Of a stretch of 64,000 bases of DNA, positions 46,312-56,122 are shown one piece after another; within the stretch, counting starts at the first letter, position 1; each line of letters begins with the position of its first letter. Made by a program: the position numbers and the translations under genes. Location of the stretch: assembly GCF_900112225.1 (NCBI RefSeq), contig NZ_FOLD01000015.1, positions 1 through 64,000 of the forward strand. Direction: 5' to 3'. The DNA is from Massilia yuzhufengensis. GTDB taxonomy: Bacteria; Pseudomonadota; Gammaproteobacteria; Burkholderiales; Burkholderiaceae_D. The notes below the pieces were generated by a model. That model ran no database searches. It was not told the DNA's origin and saw only the letters and a program-made list of their open reading frames with translations.

Positions 46312-47694
46312 ATGACGGTCAACGACATCCCGATCATCTCCTTCTTCCAGCGGGTGCTCGATCCCCTGATCATCATGGGGACCCTGTACCTGACGACGCT
46401 GTACTACCAGGAGCCGTTCTCCGGTTACTCGCTGGTGCTGATGATCCTGGCCTTCTTCATCTCCTCGTCCGTCTACCAGCACGTCGACCCCTACCGCACC
46501 TGGCGCAGCGGCCGCATGCTGGCCTATGCCCGCGACACCATGTTCGGCTGGTGCCTGACCATCGCCGTGCTGGTCTTCCTGGGCTCGGCCAGCGGCCTGA
46601 AGTACTTCTACGACGAGCGCGTGCTGCTGGCCTGGTTCATCGCCACCCCCCTGATCATCCTCGCGACCCATCTTGCGGTGCGCAAGGCCACCGGCAGCCA
46701 GGACCGCAACCGCGAGGTGCGCACGATCGTGGTGGTGGGCGCCAACGACACCGGCATCAAGTTCGCTCGCGTGTGCGGGCAGCACCCCAACCTGTTCATG
46801 GAAGTGGAGGGCTTCTTCGACGACCGCACCGACGCGCGCCGCCCCGCCACGCTGGCGCATCCGGTGCTGGGCGGCATGGCCGACGTGGCCGGCTACGTGC
46901 GCCGGCACAACGTCAAGATGATTTTCGTCAGCCAGCCGATCTCGGCCCAGCCGCGCATCCGCAAGCTGGTCGACGAGCTGAAGGACACGACGGCCTCGGT
47001 CTATTTCCTGCCGGACGTGTATGTGTTCGACCTGATGCAGGCGCGCTTCGATACCGTGGGCGGCATGCCGGTGATCGCCATCAGCGAGACCCCGTTCATG
47101 GGCTTTAACAGCGTGATCAAGCGCGGGAGCGACATCGTGATCGGCAGCCTCATCCTGCTGCTGCTGGCGCCGCTGATGCTGGCCACCGCCATCGCCGTCA
47201 AGCTGAGCTCGAAAGGGCCGGTGATCTTCCGCCAGCGCCGCTATGGCCTCTACGGCGAAGAAATCTACGTCTACAAGTTCCGCTCGATGACCGTCACCGA
47301 AGACGGCGCCACCGTGGTGCAGGCCGCGAGGAACGACCAGCGCATCACGCGCATCGGCGGCTTCCTGCGCCGCAGCTCGCTCGACGAGCTGCCGCAGTTC
47401 ATCAACGTGCTGCAGGGACGCATGAGCCTGGTCGGGCCGCGGCCGCACGCCGTCGCCCACAACGAGCAATACCGCAAGCTGATCAAGGGTTACATGCTGC
47501 GCCACAAGGTGCGGCCAGGCATCACCGGCTGGGCCCAGGTGAACGGATTGCGCGGCGAAACCTCCACCCTCGACAAGATGGAAGCGCGGATCCAGCACGA
47601 CCTCGACTACCTGCGCAACTGGTCGCTGTGGCTCGACCTGTGGATCATCCTGAAAACCGTCAAGGTGGTGCTCACCCGCCAGAACGCGCACTGA
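46312..47694 (+). CDS. Undecaprenyl-phosphate glycosyl-1-phosphate transferase (EpsB/WcaJ-like)
   Basis: A 460-residue polyprenyl-phosphate sugar phosphotransferase with N-terminal membrane helices, a Rossmann-like central domain (VVVGANDTGIKFARV) and a C-terminal catalytic part: KRGSDIVIGSLILLLLAPLM, FRQRRYGLYG, KFRSM, RSSLDELPQFINVLQGRMSL and PRPHAVAHNEQY. It starts the repeat unit by moving a hexose-1-phosphate, probably glucose, to undecaprenyl phosphate. It lies directly after the EpsL gene. A 270-nt gap follows before gmd. Confidence 0.9.
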   Translation: MTVNDIPIISFFQRVLDPLIIMGTLYLTTLYYQEPFSGYSLVLMILAFFISSSVYQHVDPYRTWRSGRMLAYARDTMFGWCLTIAVLVFLGSASGLKYFYDERVLLAWFIATPLIILATHLAVRKATGSQDRNREVRTIVVVGANDTGIKFARVCGQHPNLFMEVEGFFDDRTDARRPATLAHPVLGGMADVAGYVRRHNVKMIFVSQPISAQPRIRKLVDELKDTTASVYFLPDVYVFDLMQARFDTVGGMPVIAISETPFMGFNSVIKRGSDIVIGSLILLLLAPLMLATAIAVKLSSKGPVIFRQRRYGLYGEEIYVYKFRSMTVTEDGATVVQAARNDQRITRIGGFLRRSSLDELPQFINVLQGRMSLVGPRPHAVAHNEQYRKLIKGYMLRHKVRPGITGWAQVNGLRGETSTLDKMEARIQHDLDYLRNWSLWLDLWIILKTVKVVLTRQNAH

Positions 47695-47964
47695 GGCGCC
47701 GACTGAACTGGAGGACGCCGGCGGCATCGAAGGAGTAAGCGGGTTTTTTTGATGGCATGCCAAAAGCAGTCATTGTCAGCATCATGCTGTTATTTATCAT
47801 CGAACTCGATGTAATTGTGCGAAAACAATGTTCCACTTAGGTTCGCCTTAACAAGGACAGGCACGATTGGAATGCCCTTGCACTGCCGAGCGGGCTGGGT
47901 AGAATTGTTAACCAGTTTGCAACTTGTTGGGGCCGCCAGGACTGGCTCCCCATGGGAAACGAAC
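47695..47964. other. Intergenic region before gmd
   Basis: No convincing gene. A short GC stretch with a TTTTTTT run at 47744-47750 could terminate the upstream transcript, although the stem is weak. The rest is AT-richer and probably carries the promoter of the gmd operon, but no clean -35/-10 pair was identified. Confidence 0.4.
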
Positions 47965-49080
47965 ATGAAGACAGCACTGATCACCGGTGTGACCGGCCAG
48001 GATGGCTCCTACCTGACCGAGCTGCTGCTTGCCAAGGGCTATGAAGTCCACGGCATCAAGCGCCGCGCTTCGCTGTTCAATACCGCGCGCATCGACCACA
48101 TCTACCAGGACCCGCACGCGGAAGACCCGCGCCTGTTCCTCCATTACGGCGACCTTGGCGATACCTCCAACCTGACCCGCATCCTGCAACAGGTCCAGCC
48201 CGACGAGGTCTACAACCTGGGCGCCATGAGCCATGTCGCGGTGTCCTTCGAGTCGCCCGAATACACGGCCGACGTCGACGGCATCGGCACCCTGCGCCTG
48301 CTCGAAGCGATCCGCTTCCTCGGGCTCGAGAAAAAAACCCGCTTCTACCAGGCTTCCACCTCGGAACTGTACGGCCTGGTACAGGAAACGCCGCAGCGCG
48401 AGAGCACGCCGTTCTACCCGCGCAGCCCGTATGCGGTGGCCAAGCTCTACGCCTACTGGATCACGGTGAACTACCGCGAGGCTTATGGCATGTATGCCTG
48501 CAACGGCATCCTGTTCAACCACGAATCGCCACGCCGCGGCGAGACCTTCGTCACCCGCAAGATCACCCGGGCACTGGCCAATATCGCGCAGGGCCTGGAG
48601 CGGCAGCTGTTTCTTGGCAACCTCGATGCGCTGCGCGACTGGGGCCACGCGCGCGACTACGTCCAGATGCAGTGGCTGATGCTGCAACAGGCGCTGCCGG
48701 AAGACTTCGTGATCGCCACCGGGCGCCAGCATTCGGTGCGCCGCTTCGTCGAGGTCGCCGCGCGCGAACTGGGCATCGAGATCGCCTGGCAGGGGCAGGG
48801 CGTGGACGAGCGCGGGCTGGTCGCGAAGGTGGAAGGCGAGCGCGCGCCTGGCGTGGCGGTCGGGCAGGCCATCGTGGCGGTGGACCCGCAGTATTTCCGT
48901 CCGACCGAGGTCGAGACCCTGCTGGGCGACCCGAGCCGGGCGCGCGAGCGCCTCGGCTGGGAGCCGACGACGAGTTTCGAAGCGATGGTGCAAGAGATGG
49001 TGGCGCACGACCTCGATACGGCGCGCCGCCACAAGCTGCTCGCGTCGCATGGGTACAACGTTGCACTTTCACTGGAGTAA
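47965..49080 (+). CDS. gmd: GDP-mannose 4,6-dehydratase
   Basis: A 371-residue SDR-type enzyme that converts GDP-mannose to GDP-4-keto-6-deoxymannose. The NAD site is [12 protein letters not shown], the active-site serine motif is [12 protein letters not shown] and the catalytic pair YxxxK is in [29 protein letters not shown] and [10 protein letters not shown] complete the family set. It begins with ATG at 47965; a larger frame from 47815 has no support. fcl follows 2 nt later, making a GDP-fucose module. Confidence 0.95.
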   Translation: MKTALITGVTGQDGSYLTELLLAKGYEVHGIKRRASLFNTARIDHIYQDPHAEDPRLFLHYGDLGDTSNLTRILQQVQPDEVYNLGAMSHVAVSFESPEYTADVDGIGTLRLLEAIRFLGLEKKTRFYQASTSELYGLVQETPQRESTPFYPRSPYAVAKLYAYWITVNYREAYGMYACNGILFNHESPRRGETFVTRKITRALANIAQGLERQLFLGNLDALRDWGHARDYVQMQWLMLQQALPEDFVIATGRQHSVRRFVEVAARELGIEIAWQGQGVDERGLVAKVEGERAPGVAVGQAIVAVDPQYFRPTEVETLLGDPSRARERLGWEPTTSFEAMVQEMVAHDLDTARRHKLLASHGYNVALSLE

Positions 49081-49082
49081 AC

Positions 49083-50117
49083 GTGTCGAACATTTCACCG
49101 TCCCATCCGCAGCCGACCCGGCCCCGCATCTATGTCGCCGGCCACCGCGGCCTGGTCGGCTCGGCCATCGTGCGCGCCCTGCATGCCCGGGGCCATACCG
49201 AGATCGTCACCCGCGGCCACCACGAGCTCGAACTCACCGACCAGGCCCAGGTGCGCGCCTTCTTCCGCAGCGAAGCCATCGACCAGGTCTACCTGGCGGC
49301 GGCGAAGGTGGGCGGCATCCATGCCAACAACAGCTACCCGGCCGAGTTCATCTACGACAACATGATGGTGCAGGCCAATGTGGTGCACGAAGCGTGGCGC
49401 GCCGGGGTACGGAAGCTGCTGTTCCTTGGCTCGTCCTGCATCTACCCGCGCCTGGCGGCCCAGCCGATCCGCGAGGAATACCTGATGAACGGCATCCTCG
49501 AGCCCACCAACGAACCGTATGCGATGGCCAAGATCGCCGGCATCAAGCTGTGCGAGAGCTACAACCGCCAGTACGGCACCGACTACCGCAGCGTGATGCC
49601 GACCAATCTCTACGGCCCGGGCGACGACTATCACCCGGAAAACAGCCACGTGATCCCGGCCCTGCTGCGCCGCTTCCACGAGGCGCGCGTGGGCGGGGCG
49701 ACGGAAGTGGTGATCTGGGGCAGCGGCCGGCCGATGCGCGAATTCCTGTACGTGGACGACATGGCCGCCGCCAGCGTGTACGTGATGGAGCTGCCGCACG
49801 ACGTGTATGCGGCCAACACCGACCCCATGCATTCGCACATCAATGTCGGCACCGGCCAGGATGTCACGATCGCCGAACTGGCGCGGCTGGTGGGCGAGAC
49901 CGTCGGCTACCGCGGCCAGGTCGTGTTCGACGCGAGCAAGCCGGACGGCACGCCGCGCAAGCTGCTCGACGTGTCCAAGCTGGCCGCGCTCGGCTGGCGC
50001 GCCAGCACGCCGCTGCACGATGGCCTGCGCCGCGCCTACGAAGCCTTCCTGGCGCAGCAGGACGAGCAGGCCGGGGCCGGGCACGCATCGGGCGCGGCGG
50101 ACAGGGTGGCGGCATGA
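49083..50117 (+). CDS. fcl: GDP-L-fucose synthase
   Basis: A 344-residue epimerase/reductase that turns the Gmd product into GDP-L-fucose with NADPH. Motifs are [25 protein letters not shown], the serine motif LGSSCIYPR and [15 protein letters not shown]. It starts with GTG, with GGAG six bases upstream. A C-terminal tail of about 20 residues ([16 protein letters not shown]) is low-complexity. It shows that the exopolysaccharide contains fucose or a related 6-deoxyhexose, if expressed. Confidence 0.94.
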   Translation: MSNISPSHPQPTRPRIYVAGHRGLVGSAIVRALHARGHTEIVTRGHHELELTDQAQVRAFFRSEAIDQVYLAAAKVGGIHANNSYPAEFIYDNMMVQANVVHEAWRAGVRKLLFLGSSCIYPRLAAQPIREEYLMNGILEPTNEPYAMAKIAGIKLCESYNRQYGTDYRSVMPTNLYGPGDDYHPENSHVIPALLRRFHEARVGGATEVVIWGSGRPMREFLYVDDMAAASVYVMELPHDVYAANTDPMHSHINVGTGQDVTIAELARLVGETVGYRGQVVFDASKPDGTPRKLLDVSKLAALGWRASTPLHDGLRRAYEAFLAQQDEQAGAGHASGAADRVAA

Positions 50118-50215
50118 GCCCGGCCAGGATGCCCGGGTCCCGTTCCTGCAGCGGGTTGCATGACAACACGAACCAGCGGCGGGCCAGCCCGCTCACCAAC
50201 GTCGAGGACACTATC

Positions 50216-51226
50216 TTGAAAACATTCCATGTGGCAGCCAACCCATCCCTCCCATCCTTGACGCGCCAGCTGTCGGCAGCGGCGCTGCTGCTGTGCGCGA
50301 CGGCCCTGGCCGGCTGCAGCAAGGACGACGCGCCCAGGGACGCCAAGCCCGGACAGGCGCTGGCCAGCGTCAACGGCGAGGAAATCACCGTGCTGCAGCT
50401 CAACGAGGAATTGCAGCGCCTCGGCGTGCCGGCCCAGCAGCAGCAGGTGGCCGGCAAGCAGGTGCTGCAGGCGCTGGTCGACCGCGAGCTGCTGGAGGGT
50501 GAGGCGGCCAAGGAAAAGCTCGACCGCGACCCGAAAGTGATGCAGGCCATCGAGCGGGCGCGCTCGCTGATCATCGCCCAGGCCTATATGCAGAAGCGCC
50601 TTGGCGAGCCGGTCAAGCCGTCGCCGGCCGAAGTGGAAGACTATTTCAACAAGAACCCGCAATTCTTCGCCAACCGCAAGCAGTTCGCCATGAACGAGCT
50701 GATCATCGCGGCGGGCGACCTCAGCGCCGAAGTGCGGGCCGCCGCCGACGCCGCCAGGTCGCTGGAAGAAGTCGCCGTGTTCCTCGATGCCCGCAACATC
50801 AAGTATGGCCGCGCCCAGGTAACCCGCAGCACCGCCGACCTCAATCCGCAGCTCTCCGGCAAGCTGCTCGGCATGCCCAAGGGCCAGCTGTTCGTGGTCA
50901 GGGAGGGCGACCGGGCCATGCTGATCTCCATCGCCGAAGTGCGCGACGCGCCCGTAACGCTGGCGATCGCCGCCCCGCAGATCAGCCAATACTTGCTGAG
51001 CAAGAAGCAGAAGGAACTGGCCGCCGCCGAGATCCAGCGCCTGCGCGGCAGCGCCAGGATCGCCTACCTGAACAAGGACTATGCGCCGGACCCGAATGCG
51101 CCGGCCGCCGCGCCCCCGGCGCCTGCTGCCCCCGCGCCGGCCCCGGCCCCCGACGCCACCGTCGCCGGCGCGCCGCGCAATACCGACAATGCCGCACTCG
51201 ACCGCGGGGTGGCAGGACTGAAGTAA
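50216..51226 (+). CDS. EpsD-type peptidyl-prolyl isomerase lipoprotein
   Basis: A 336-residue lipoprotein with lipobox LAGC (Cys34) and a SurA/parvulin-like N-terminal part: SVNGEEITVLQLNEELQRLG, QVLQALVDRELLEGEAAKEK and VEDYFNKNPQFFANR. The C-terminus is Pro/Ala-rich. EpsD proteins are encoded in exosortase-linked polysaccharide loci and probably help fold or assemble the envelope complex. The TTG at 50216 has GAGGA eight bases upstream. The conserved parvulin active-site core is weakly visible, so isomerase activity is uncertain. Confidence 0.82.
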   Translation: MKTFHVAANPSLPSLTRQLSAAALLLCATALAGCSKDDAPRDAKPGQALASVNGEEITVLQLNEELQRLGVPAQQQQVAGKQVLQALVDRELLEGEAAKEKLDRDPKVMQAIERARSLIIAQAYMQKRLGEPVKPSPAEVEDYFNKNPQFFANRKQFAMNELIIAAGDLSAEVRAAADAARSLEEVAVFLDARNIKYGRAQVTRSTADLNPQLSGKLLGMPKGQLFVVREGDRAMLISIAEVRDAPVTLAIAAPQISQYLLSKKQKELAAAEIQRLRGSARIAYLNKDYAPDPNAPAAAPPAPAAPAPAPAPDATVAGAPRNTDNAALDRGVAGLK

Positions 51227-51277
51227 AGCAAGGCACCGCATTGCAGCTCACCGACAACCAGACTGGAAGGAGCAATC

Positions 51278-52066
51278 ATGAAACGATTCATCAAGTGGAT
51301 GATGGCCGCGGCGCTCGTACTCACGATGGGCGTGGCCGGCGCCGCCGACACCGTGCTGGGGCCGGGCGACGTGGTCAAGCTGTCGGTCTACGGCAGTCCC
51401 GACCTGGCGCTGGAGACGCGGGTGTCCGACAGCGGCAGCATCACCTTCCCGCTGCTGGGCCAGGTGGCGGTGGGCGGCTTGCCGGTGGCGGCGGCCGAGA
51501 AGAAGATCGGCGACCTGCTGGAGAAGGGCGGCTACCTCAAGAAGGCCCAGGTCAATATGCTGGTGACCACGCTGGCCAGCCAGCAGGTGTCGGTGCTGGG
51601 CTATGTCAACCGTCCGGGCCGCTACGCGGTGGACGGGCGGCGCAAGGTCCTGGACCTGCTGGCCATGGCCGGCGGCATCCACGGCGACGGCGGCGACATC
51701 ATCAACCTGGTGCGCACCCGCAACGGCGACACCACGCGCGAGACCATCGATGTGGTCGACATGGTCCGCAAGGGCGAGCTGAACAAGGATGTCGAAGTGG
51801 CCGGCGGCGACATCATCTACGTCGAGCGCGCCCCGCGCGCCTACGTGACGGGTGAGGTGACGCGGCCCGGTCCGTTCCGCCTGGAACGCGGCATGACCGT
51901 GCAACAGGCGGTCTCGGCCGGCGGCGGGCTGAGTATCCGCGGCAGCAACAACGGCATGAAGATCACGCGCAAGGACGCCGGCGGCAACCCGGTCACAATC
52001 AATGTCAATGCCGGCGACCCTGTGCAAGTTGACGACGTGATTGTCGTCAGGGAAAGCTGGTTCTAG
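51278..52066 (+). CDS. epsE: Polysaccharide export protein EpsE (Wza-like)
   Basis: A 262-residue exported protein with signal peptide (MKRFIKWMMAAALVLTMGVAGAA). The Poly_export domain (about 25-100: LGPGDVVKLSVYGSPDLALETRVS, GSITFPLLGQVAVGGLPVAAAE) is followed by two SLBB-like domains (QVSVLGYVNRPGRYAVDG and RAYVTGEVTRPGPFRLERG). It forms the periplasmic/outer-membrane conduit for polysaccharide export. It has no lipobox, unlike Wza. It lies between epsD and epsF in the standard order. Confidence 0.9.
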   Translation: MKRFIKWMMAAALVLTMGVAGAADTVLGPGDVVKLSVYGSPDLALETRVSDSGSITFPLLGQVAVGGLPVAAAEKKIGDLLEKGGYLKKAQVNMLVTTLASQQVSVLGYVNRPGRYAVDGRRKVLDLLAMAGGIHGDGGDIINLVRTRNGDTTRETIDVVDMVRKGELNKDVEVAGGDIIYVERAPRAYVTGEVTRPGPFRLERGMTVQQAVSAGGGLSIRGSNNGMKITRKDAGGNPVTINVNAGDPVQVDDVIVVRESWF

Positions 52067-52121
52067 GCAGTCGCCGAATCGTCCACCCCGCTGTCGCAGC
52101 ACCTGATGCAAAGGCAAGGTC

Positions 52122-53525
52122 ATGAACGTCCATCAATTCCTGCTCATCCTTCTTGCCAGGAAGAAGGTCATCCTGTCGACCCTGCTCGTCACGGTGCTGC
52201 TGGCGCTGGGCTGGAGCCTGGTGCAGCAGAAGACCTACAAGGCCAGCGCCTCCGTGCTGCTGAACTACAAGGGGGTGGACCCGGTGAGCGGGCTCACCAT
52301 GCCGGGCAACCTGATGCCGGGCTACATGGCCACGCAAATCGACATTATCAGCAGCCCCAACGTGGCGCTGCGGGTGGTGGATGCGCTGCGGCTGGCGTCG
52401 AGCCCGGCCGTGCAGGCCCAGTGGCGCGAAGCGAGCGAAGGCAAGGGCACGGTGCGCGACTGGCTGGCCGACCTGCTGCTGAAAAAACTCGAGATCATTC
52501 CTTCGCGCGAATCGGCCGTGGTCGAGATCAGCTTCAAGGGCGCCGACCCGGCCTTCGCCGCGGCGGTGGCCAACGCCTTCGCCGACGAATACCAGAAGAT
52601 CAGCGTTCAGCTCAAGACCGAGCCGGCCAAGAAAGCCTCGCACTATTTCAATGAACAGACCAAGCAGCTGCGCGACAACGTCGAGGCGGCCCAGGCGCGC
52701 CTGTCCAAGTACCAGCAGGAGAAGGGCATCGTCAGCCTCGACAACAACCGGGTCGATGTCGAGCTGTCGCGCCTGAACGACCTGTCGGCCCAGCTGGTCG
52801 CGGCCCAGACCCAGGCCATGGAAGCGACGTCGCGCGAGCGCGCGGCCACCGGCGTCGGCTCGCCCGACGTGGCCAACAACCCGCTGGTGCAAAGCCTGCG
52901 CGTGAGCCTGGCCAGCGGCGAAGCCAAGCTGGCAGAAGCCGCCTCGCGCTACGGCCGCAACCACCCGGTCTACCAGTCGGCCAGCGCCGAAGTGGGCAAG
53001 ATGCGGGCCGAACTGGGCGCCGCGCTGGGCAGCGTGTCGCGCAGCGTGGGCGCCAACGCCCAGGTGGTCCGCCAGCGCGAATCCGAACTGCGCGCCGCCC
53101 TGGCCGCGCAAAAGTCGCGGGTGCTCGAACTGAACCGCACCCGCGACGAACTGGGCGTGATGCTGAAAGACCTCGACAGCGCCCAGCGCGCTTTTGATGC
53201 CGCCAGCCAGCGCTTCTCGCAGACCCGCATCGAGTCGCAGTCCGAGCAGTCCGACATTTCCATCCTGAACCCGGCGGTGCCGCCGACCGCGCCCGCCGGC
53301 CCGCGCGTGCTGCTCAATACCCTGGTCTCGATCCTGCTGGGCACCATCTTGGGCGTGGGCCTGGCCCTGCTGCTGGAACTGCTCAACCGCCCGGTGCGCT
53401 CGAGCGGCGACATCAAGGACATGCTGGGCATTCCGGTGCTGGGCACCATCGAGTGGCGCGTCAAGCGCCCGCGCACCGGCCTGCGCGCACTGATGACGCC
53501 GCGCCGCCTGCTGCGCCTGAACTGA
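52122..53525 (+). CDS. epsF: Chain length determinant protein EpsF (Wzz-like)
   Basis: A 467-residue polysaccharide co-polymerase with membrane helices near residues 13-33 and 400-420 (LLNTLVSILLGTILGVGLAL) and a long periplasmic coiled coil (about 160-395; KSRVLELNRTRDELGVMLKDL). PAG motifs around PPTAPAGPRVLL are typical. It sets chain length with the kinase-like EpsG encoded next. The gene order epsE-epsF-epsG matches exosortase-linked clusters. Confidence 0.92.
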   Translation: MNVHQFLLILLARKKVILSTLLVTVLLALGWSLVQQKTYKASASVLLNYKGVDPVSGLTMPGNLMPGYMATQIDIISSPNVALRVVDALRLASSPAVQAQWREASEGKGTVRDWLADLLLKKLEIIPSRESAVVEISFKGADPAFAAAVANAFADEYQKISVQLKTEPAKKASHYFNEQTKQLRDNVEAAQARLSKYQQEKGIVSLDNNRVDVELSRLNDLSAQLVAAQTQAMEATSRERAATGVGSPDVANNPLVQSLRVSLASGEAKLAEAASRYGRNHPVYQSASAEVGKMRAELGAALGSVSRSVGANAQVVRQRESELRAALAAQKSRVLELNRTRDELGVMLKDLDSAQRAFDAASQRFSQTRIESQSEQSDISILNPAVPPTAPAGPRVLLNTLVSILLGTILGVGLALLLELLNRPVRSSGDIKDMLGIPVLGTIEWRVKRPRTGLRALMTPRRLLRLN

Positions 53526-53580
53526 GGTTCTTGCCGGACCTGCCCGCTGCCCCCGGCCGACTTAACCATAGGACACCACC

Positions 53581-54465
53581 ATGAATTCCTCCGTGCTCTC
53601 CGCCTTGCCTGCCGACGCACTGCCAATGGACCATCGCGCCGATTCGAGCATGGGCGCGCTGCTGCTCGATTCCGGCAAGCTGAGCCTGGACGATGCGGAG
53701 CGCGTCCTGCGCATGCAGAAAGACCTCGGGATCCGCTTCGGCGAGGCCGCCGTGCGCCTGGGGCTGGTGAGCGAGGCCGATATCCAGCAAGTGCTGGCGC
53801 GCCAGTTTTCCTATCCCTACCTGCAAAAGGGACAGGCCAACCTGTCGCCCAAGCTGGTGGCCGCCTACGATCCCTTCTCGCCCCAGGTCGAGGCCCTGCG
53901 CGCGATCCGCAGCCAGCTGATGCTGCGCTGGTTCGCGCGCGGCCGCCGCGCGCTGGCCATCGCCGGCCTTACCCCGGACGACGGATCCAGCCTGTTCGCC
54001 GCCAACCTGGCGGTGGTGTTCTCGCAGCTGGGCGAGCAGACCCTGCTGGTGGACGCCAACCTGCGCAGCCCGCGCCAGCAAGACATGTTCGGCATCAAGC
54101 CGCGCCAGGGCCTGTCCGACCTGCTGGCGGGGCGCGCCGACCTCGACGTGATTACGCGCGTGCCGGCCTTCGTCGACCTGTCCCTGATGCCGGCCGGCAC
54201 CTTACCGCCCAACCCGCAGGAGCTGCTGGCGCGCGAAGGCTTCCGCAACCTCAATACCCAGTTGGAATCGCGCTACGACGTGGTGCTGTACGACCTGCCG
54301 CCGTTCGCCAGCGGCGCCGATGCGCTGGCGGTGGCCGGGCGCGCCGGCGGCGTGCTGCTGGTGGCCTGCAAGCACCGCACCCGCATCGCCAACATCAGCC
54401 GGATGGCCGAGCAGATGGCCGAGTCCGGGGCCGAGGTGGTCGGCTCGGTGGTGGTGGAGTTCTGA
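53581..54465 (+). CDS. epsG: Chain length determinant kinase-like protein EpsG with altered P-loop
   Basis: A 294-residue EpsG-type protein. An N-terminal domain (about 20-80; LLLDSGKLSLDDAERVLRMQ, LGLVSEADIQQVLARQF) resembles the MshE/GspE N-terminal fold. The ATPase-like domain begins AIAGLTPDDGSSLFAANLAVVFSQLGEQTLLVDANLRSP, with Walker B-like VVLYDLPPF. The P-loop lysine or arginine is replaced (D-D-G-S-S) and the usual C-terminal tyrosine cluster is absent, so phosphotransfer may be lost. It should still act with EpsF. It ends 1 nt before the exosortase gene. Confidence 0.88.
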   Translation: MNSSVLSALPADALPMDHRADSSMGALLLDSGKLSLDDAERVLRMQKDLGIRFGEAAVRLGLVSEADIQQVLARQFSYPYLQKGQANLSPKLVAAYDPFSPQVEALRAIRSQLMLRWFARGRRALAIAGLTPDDGSSLFAANLAVVFSQLGEQTLLVDANLRSPRQQDMFGIKPRQGLSDLLAGRADLDVITRVPAFVDLSLMPAGTLPPNPQELLAREGFRNLNTQLESRYDVVLYDLPPFASGADALAVAGRAGGVLLVACKHRTRIANISRMAEQMAESGAEVVGSVVVEF

Positions 54466-54466
54466 G

Positions 54467-55384
54467 ATGGGCGCCGCGCTGCGCAAGGGCGATACCGGCG
54501 CTGCGCTGCGCGCCGCAGTGCCCGAATGGTGGCCCGTCGTCGCCGGCCTGGCGATCCTGTTCGGCCCCACCTTCCACGACCTGTTCACCGGCGCCTGGAT
54601 CGGCGAAGAGCAGGGCCACGGCCCCATCATCTTCTTCCTGGCGCTCTGGCTGATTTGGCGCAAGTGGCCTGAGGTCATGGCGCTGCCGCAGGCGCCGGGC
54701 TGGGCCGGCTGGCCGGTGCTGGCCGCGGGCCTGGGATTGCACCTTCTGGGCCGCTCGCAGAGCATCCTGATGTTCGAGGTAGGCTCGATTTTGCTCGTGA
54801 TGGCGGCCGTGGTGCTGCTCAAGTTCGGAGGGCGCGCGCTGCGGGTGCTGTGGTTCCCGTTCTTCTTCATGCTGTTCATGGTGCCGCTGCCGAGCGAACT
54901 GGTGGCGGCAGTGACGATGCCGATGAAGATGGCGGTGTCCTGGGTGACCGAGCACATCCTGTTCGCGCTGGGCTACCCGATCTCGCGCTCGGGCGTGGTG
55001 CTGCAGATGGGCCAGTACCAGCTGCTGGTGGCCGACGCCTGCGCCGGCCTGCAGACCCTGCTCACCCTGGAAGCGCTCGGCCTGTTCTACCTCAACCTGA
55101 TGCGCCACCCCTCGGCCTTCCGCAACATGACGCTGGCGATCCTGATCGTCCCGATTTCGTTCACCGCCAACGTGATCCGCGTGATCGCGCTCACCCTCAT
55201 CACCTATCACTTCGGCGACGCCGCCGGCCAGGGCTTCCTGCACGGCTTCGCCGGCATGGTGCTGTTCGTCACCGCGCTGGTGCTGATCCTGGCGGTCGAC
55301 AACGGCTTGCAGTGGTGGCTCAAGCGCCGTGAAGACGGCGGCGGTCCCGGCGCCGGCCCGTCGGTCATGAAGGGGGCGGCATGA
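54467..55384 (+). CDS. xrtB: Exosortase B
   Basis: A 305-residue multi-span membrane transpeptidase. The catalytic Cys lies in VADACAGLQTLLTLEALGL, the Arg in ANVIRVIALTLITYHFGDA and the His in FLHGFAGMVLF, the exosortase triad. The context (EpsI, polysaccharide genes) fits the B-type. It recognises the PEP-CTERM signal, cleaving and sorting proteins such as the CHRD protein at 29759. It begins with ATG one nt after epsG and overlaps epsI by 4 nt (ATGA). Confidence 0.92.
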   Translation: MGAALRKGDTGAALRAAVPEWWPVVAGLAILFGPTFHDLFTGAWIGEEQGHGPIIFFLALWLIWRKWPEVMALPQAPGWAGWPVLAAGLGLHLLGRSQSILMFEVGSILLVMAAVVLLKFGGRALRVLWFPFFFMLFMVPLPSELVAAVTMPMKMAVSWVTEHILFALGYPISRSGVVLQMGQYQLLVADACAGLQTLLTLEALGLFYLNLMRHPSAFRNMTLAILIVPISFTANVIRVIALTLITYHFGDAAGQGFLHGFAGMVLFVTALVLILAVDNGLQWWLKRREDGGGPGAGPSVMKGAA

Positions 55385-56109
55385 AGCGCCGGCTCGCCAT
55401 CAGCCTGGTGCTGGGCCTGGCCATGGCCGGCACCTCGGCCCTGACCGGCGCGCTCACGCCGAGGGCGCGGGTGCCGCAGGCCCACGAACGCTTCAGCCTC
55501 GAGCAGATGATCCCGCAGCGCTTCGGCGACTGGCGCCTCGATCCCTCGGTGGTGCCGCTCACGCCCGACCCGGACCAGCAGGGTGTGCTGGAAAAGATCT
55601 ACGACCAGACCCTGTCGCGCACCTATATCAACGGGCAAGGCGAGCGCGTGATGCTGTCGATCGCCTACGGCGGCGACCAGAGCAAGTCGCTGCAGCTGCA
55701 CCTGCCGGAAGTGTGCTACGTGGCCCAGGGTTTCCAGATGCTCAAGGAAGGCGAGGGCGGCCTGCCCACCCGCTTCGGCGAGCTGCCGGTCAAGCGCCTG
55801 GTGGCGCGCCTGCATGAGCGCAACGAGCCGATCACCTACTGGGTGACGATTGGCGAGCACGCCACCAAGGCCGGCATCGGGCAAAAGCTGCGCCGCCTGG
55901 CCTATGGCCTGTCGGGCGAGATCCCCGACGGCATGCTGGTGCGGGTCTCCACCATCCAGGCCAACGAGGCGCAAGCCTACCGGGTGCAGGACCGCTTCGT
56001 GGCCGACATGCTGGGCGTGATGGCGCCGCGCGACCGCAGCCGCCTGCTCGGATCCAGCCTGGCCCCGGCGCCGGCCCAGGCGCACGGCCCGGCGCCGGCG
56101 CGCGGCTGA
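55381..56109 (+). CDS. epsI: Exosortase-associated protein EpsI
   Basis: A 242-residue protein with an N-terminal membrane segment (about 1-22) and a periplasmic domain of the EpsI family: LEQMIPQRFGDWRLDP, LSIAYGGDQSKSLQLHLPEVCYVAQGFQ and PITYWVTIGEHATKAGIGQKL. The conserved Cys in EVCYVAQG is notable. EpsI is encoded with or fused to exosortases and is thought to be part of the same membrane complex. The start overlaps xrtB. Confidence 0.9.
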   Translation: MKRRLAISLVLGLAMAGTSALTGALTPRARVPQAHERFSLEQMIPQRFGDWRLDPSVVPLTPDPDQQGVLEKIYDQTLSRTYINGQGERVMLSIAYGGDQSKSLQLHLPEVCYVAQGFQMLKEGEGGLPTRFGELPVKRLVARLHERNEPITYWVTIGEHATKAGIGQKLRRLAYGLSGEIPDGMLVRVSTIQANEAQAYRVQDRFVADMLGVMAPRDRSRLLGSSLAPAPAQAHGPAPARG

Positions 56110-56122
56110 GCCGGTACGCCCG

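Noticed and set aside
47815..47964. Upstream extension of gmd
   Set aside because: Gmd proteins start at the NAD-binding strand; the extra residues have no family match and lack a ribosome site.
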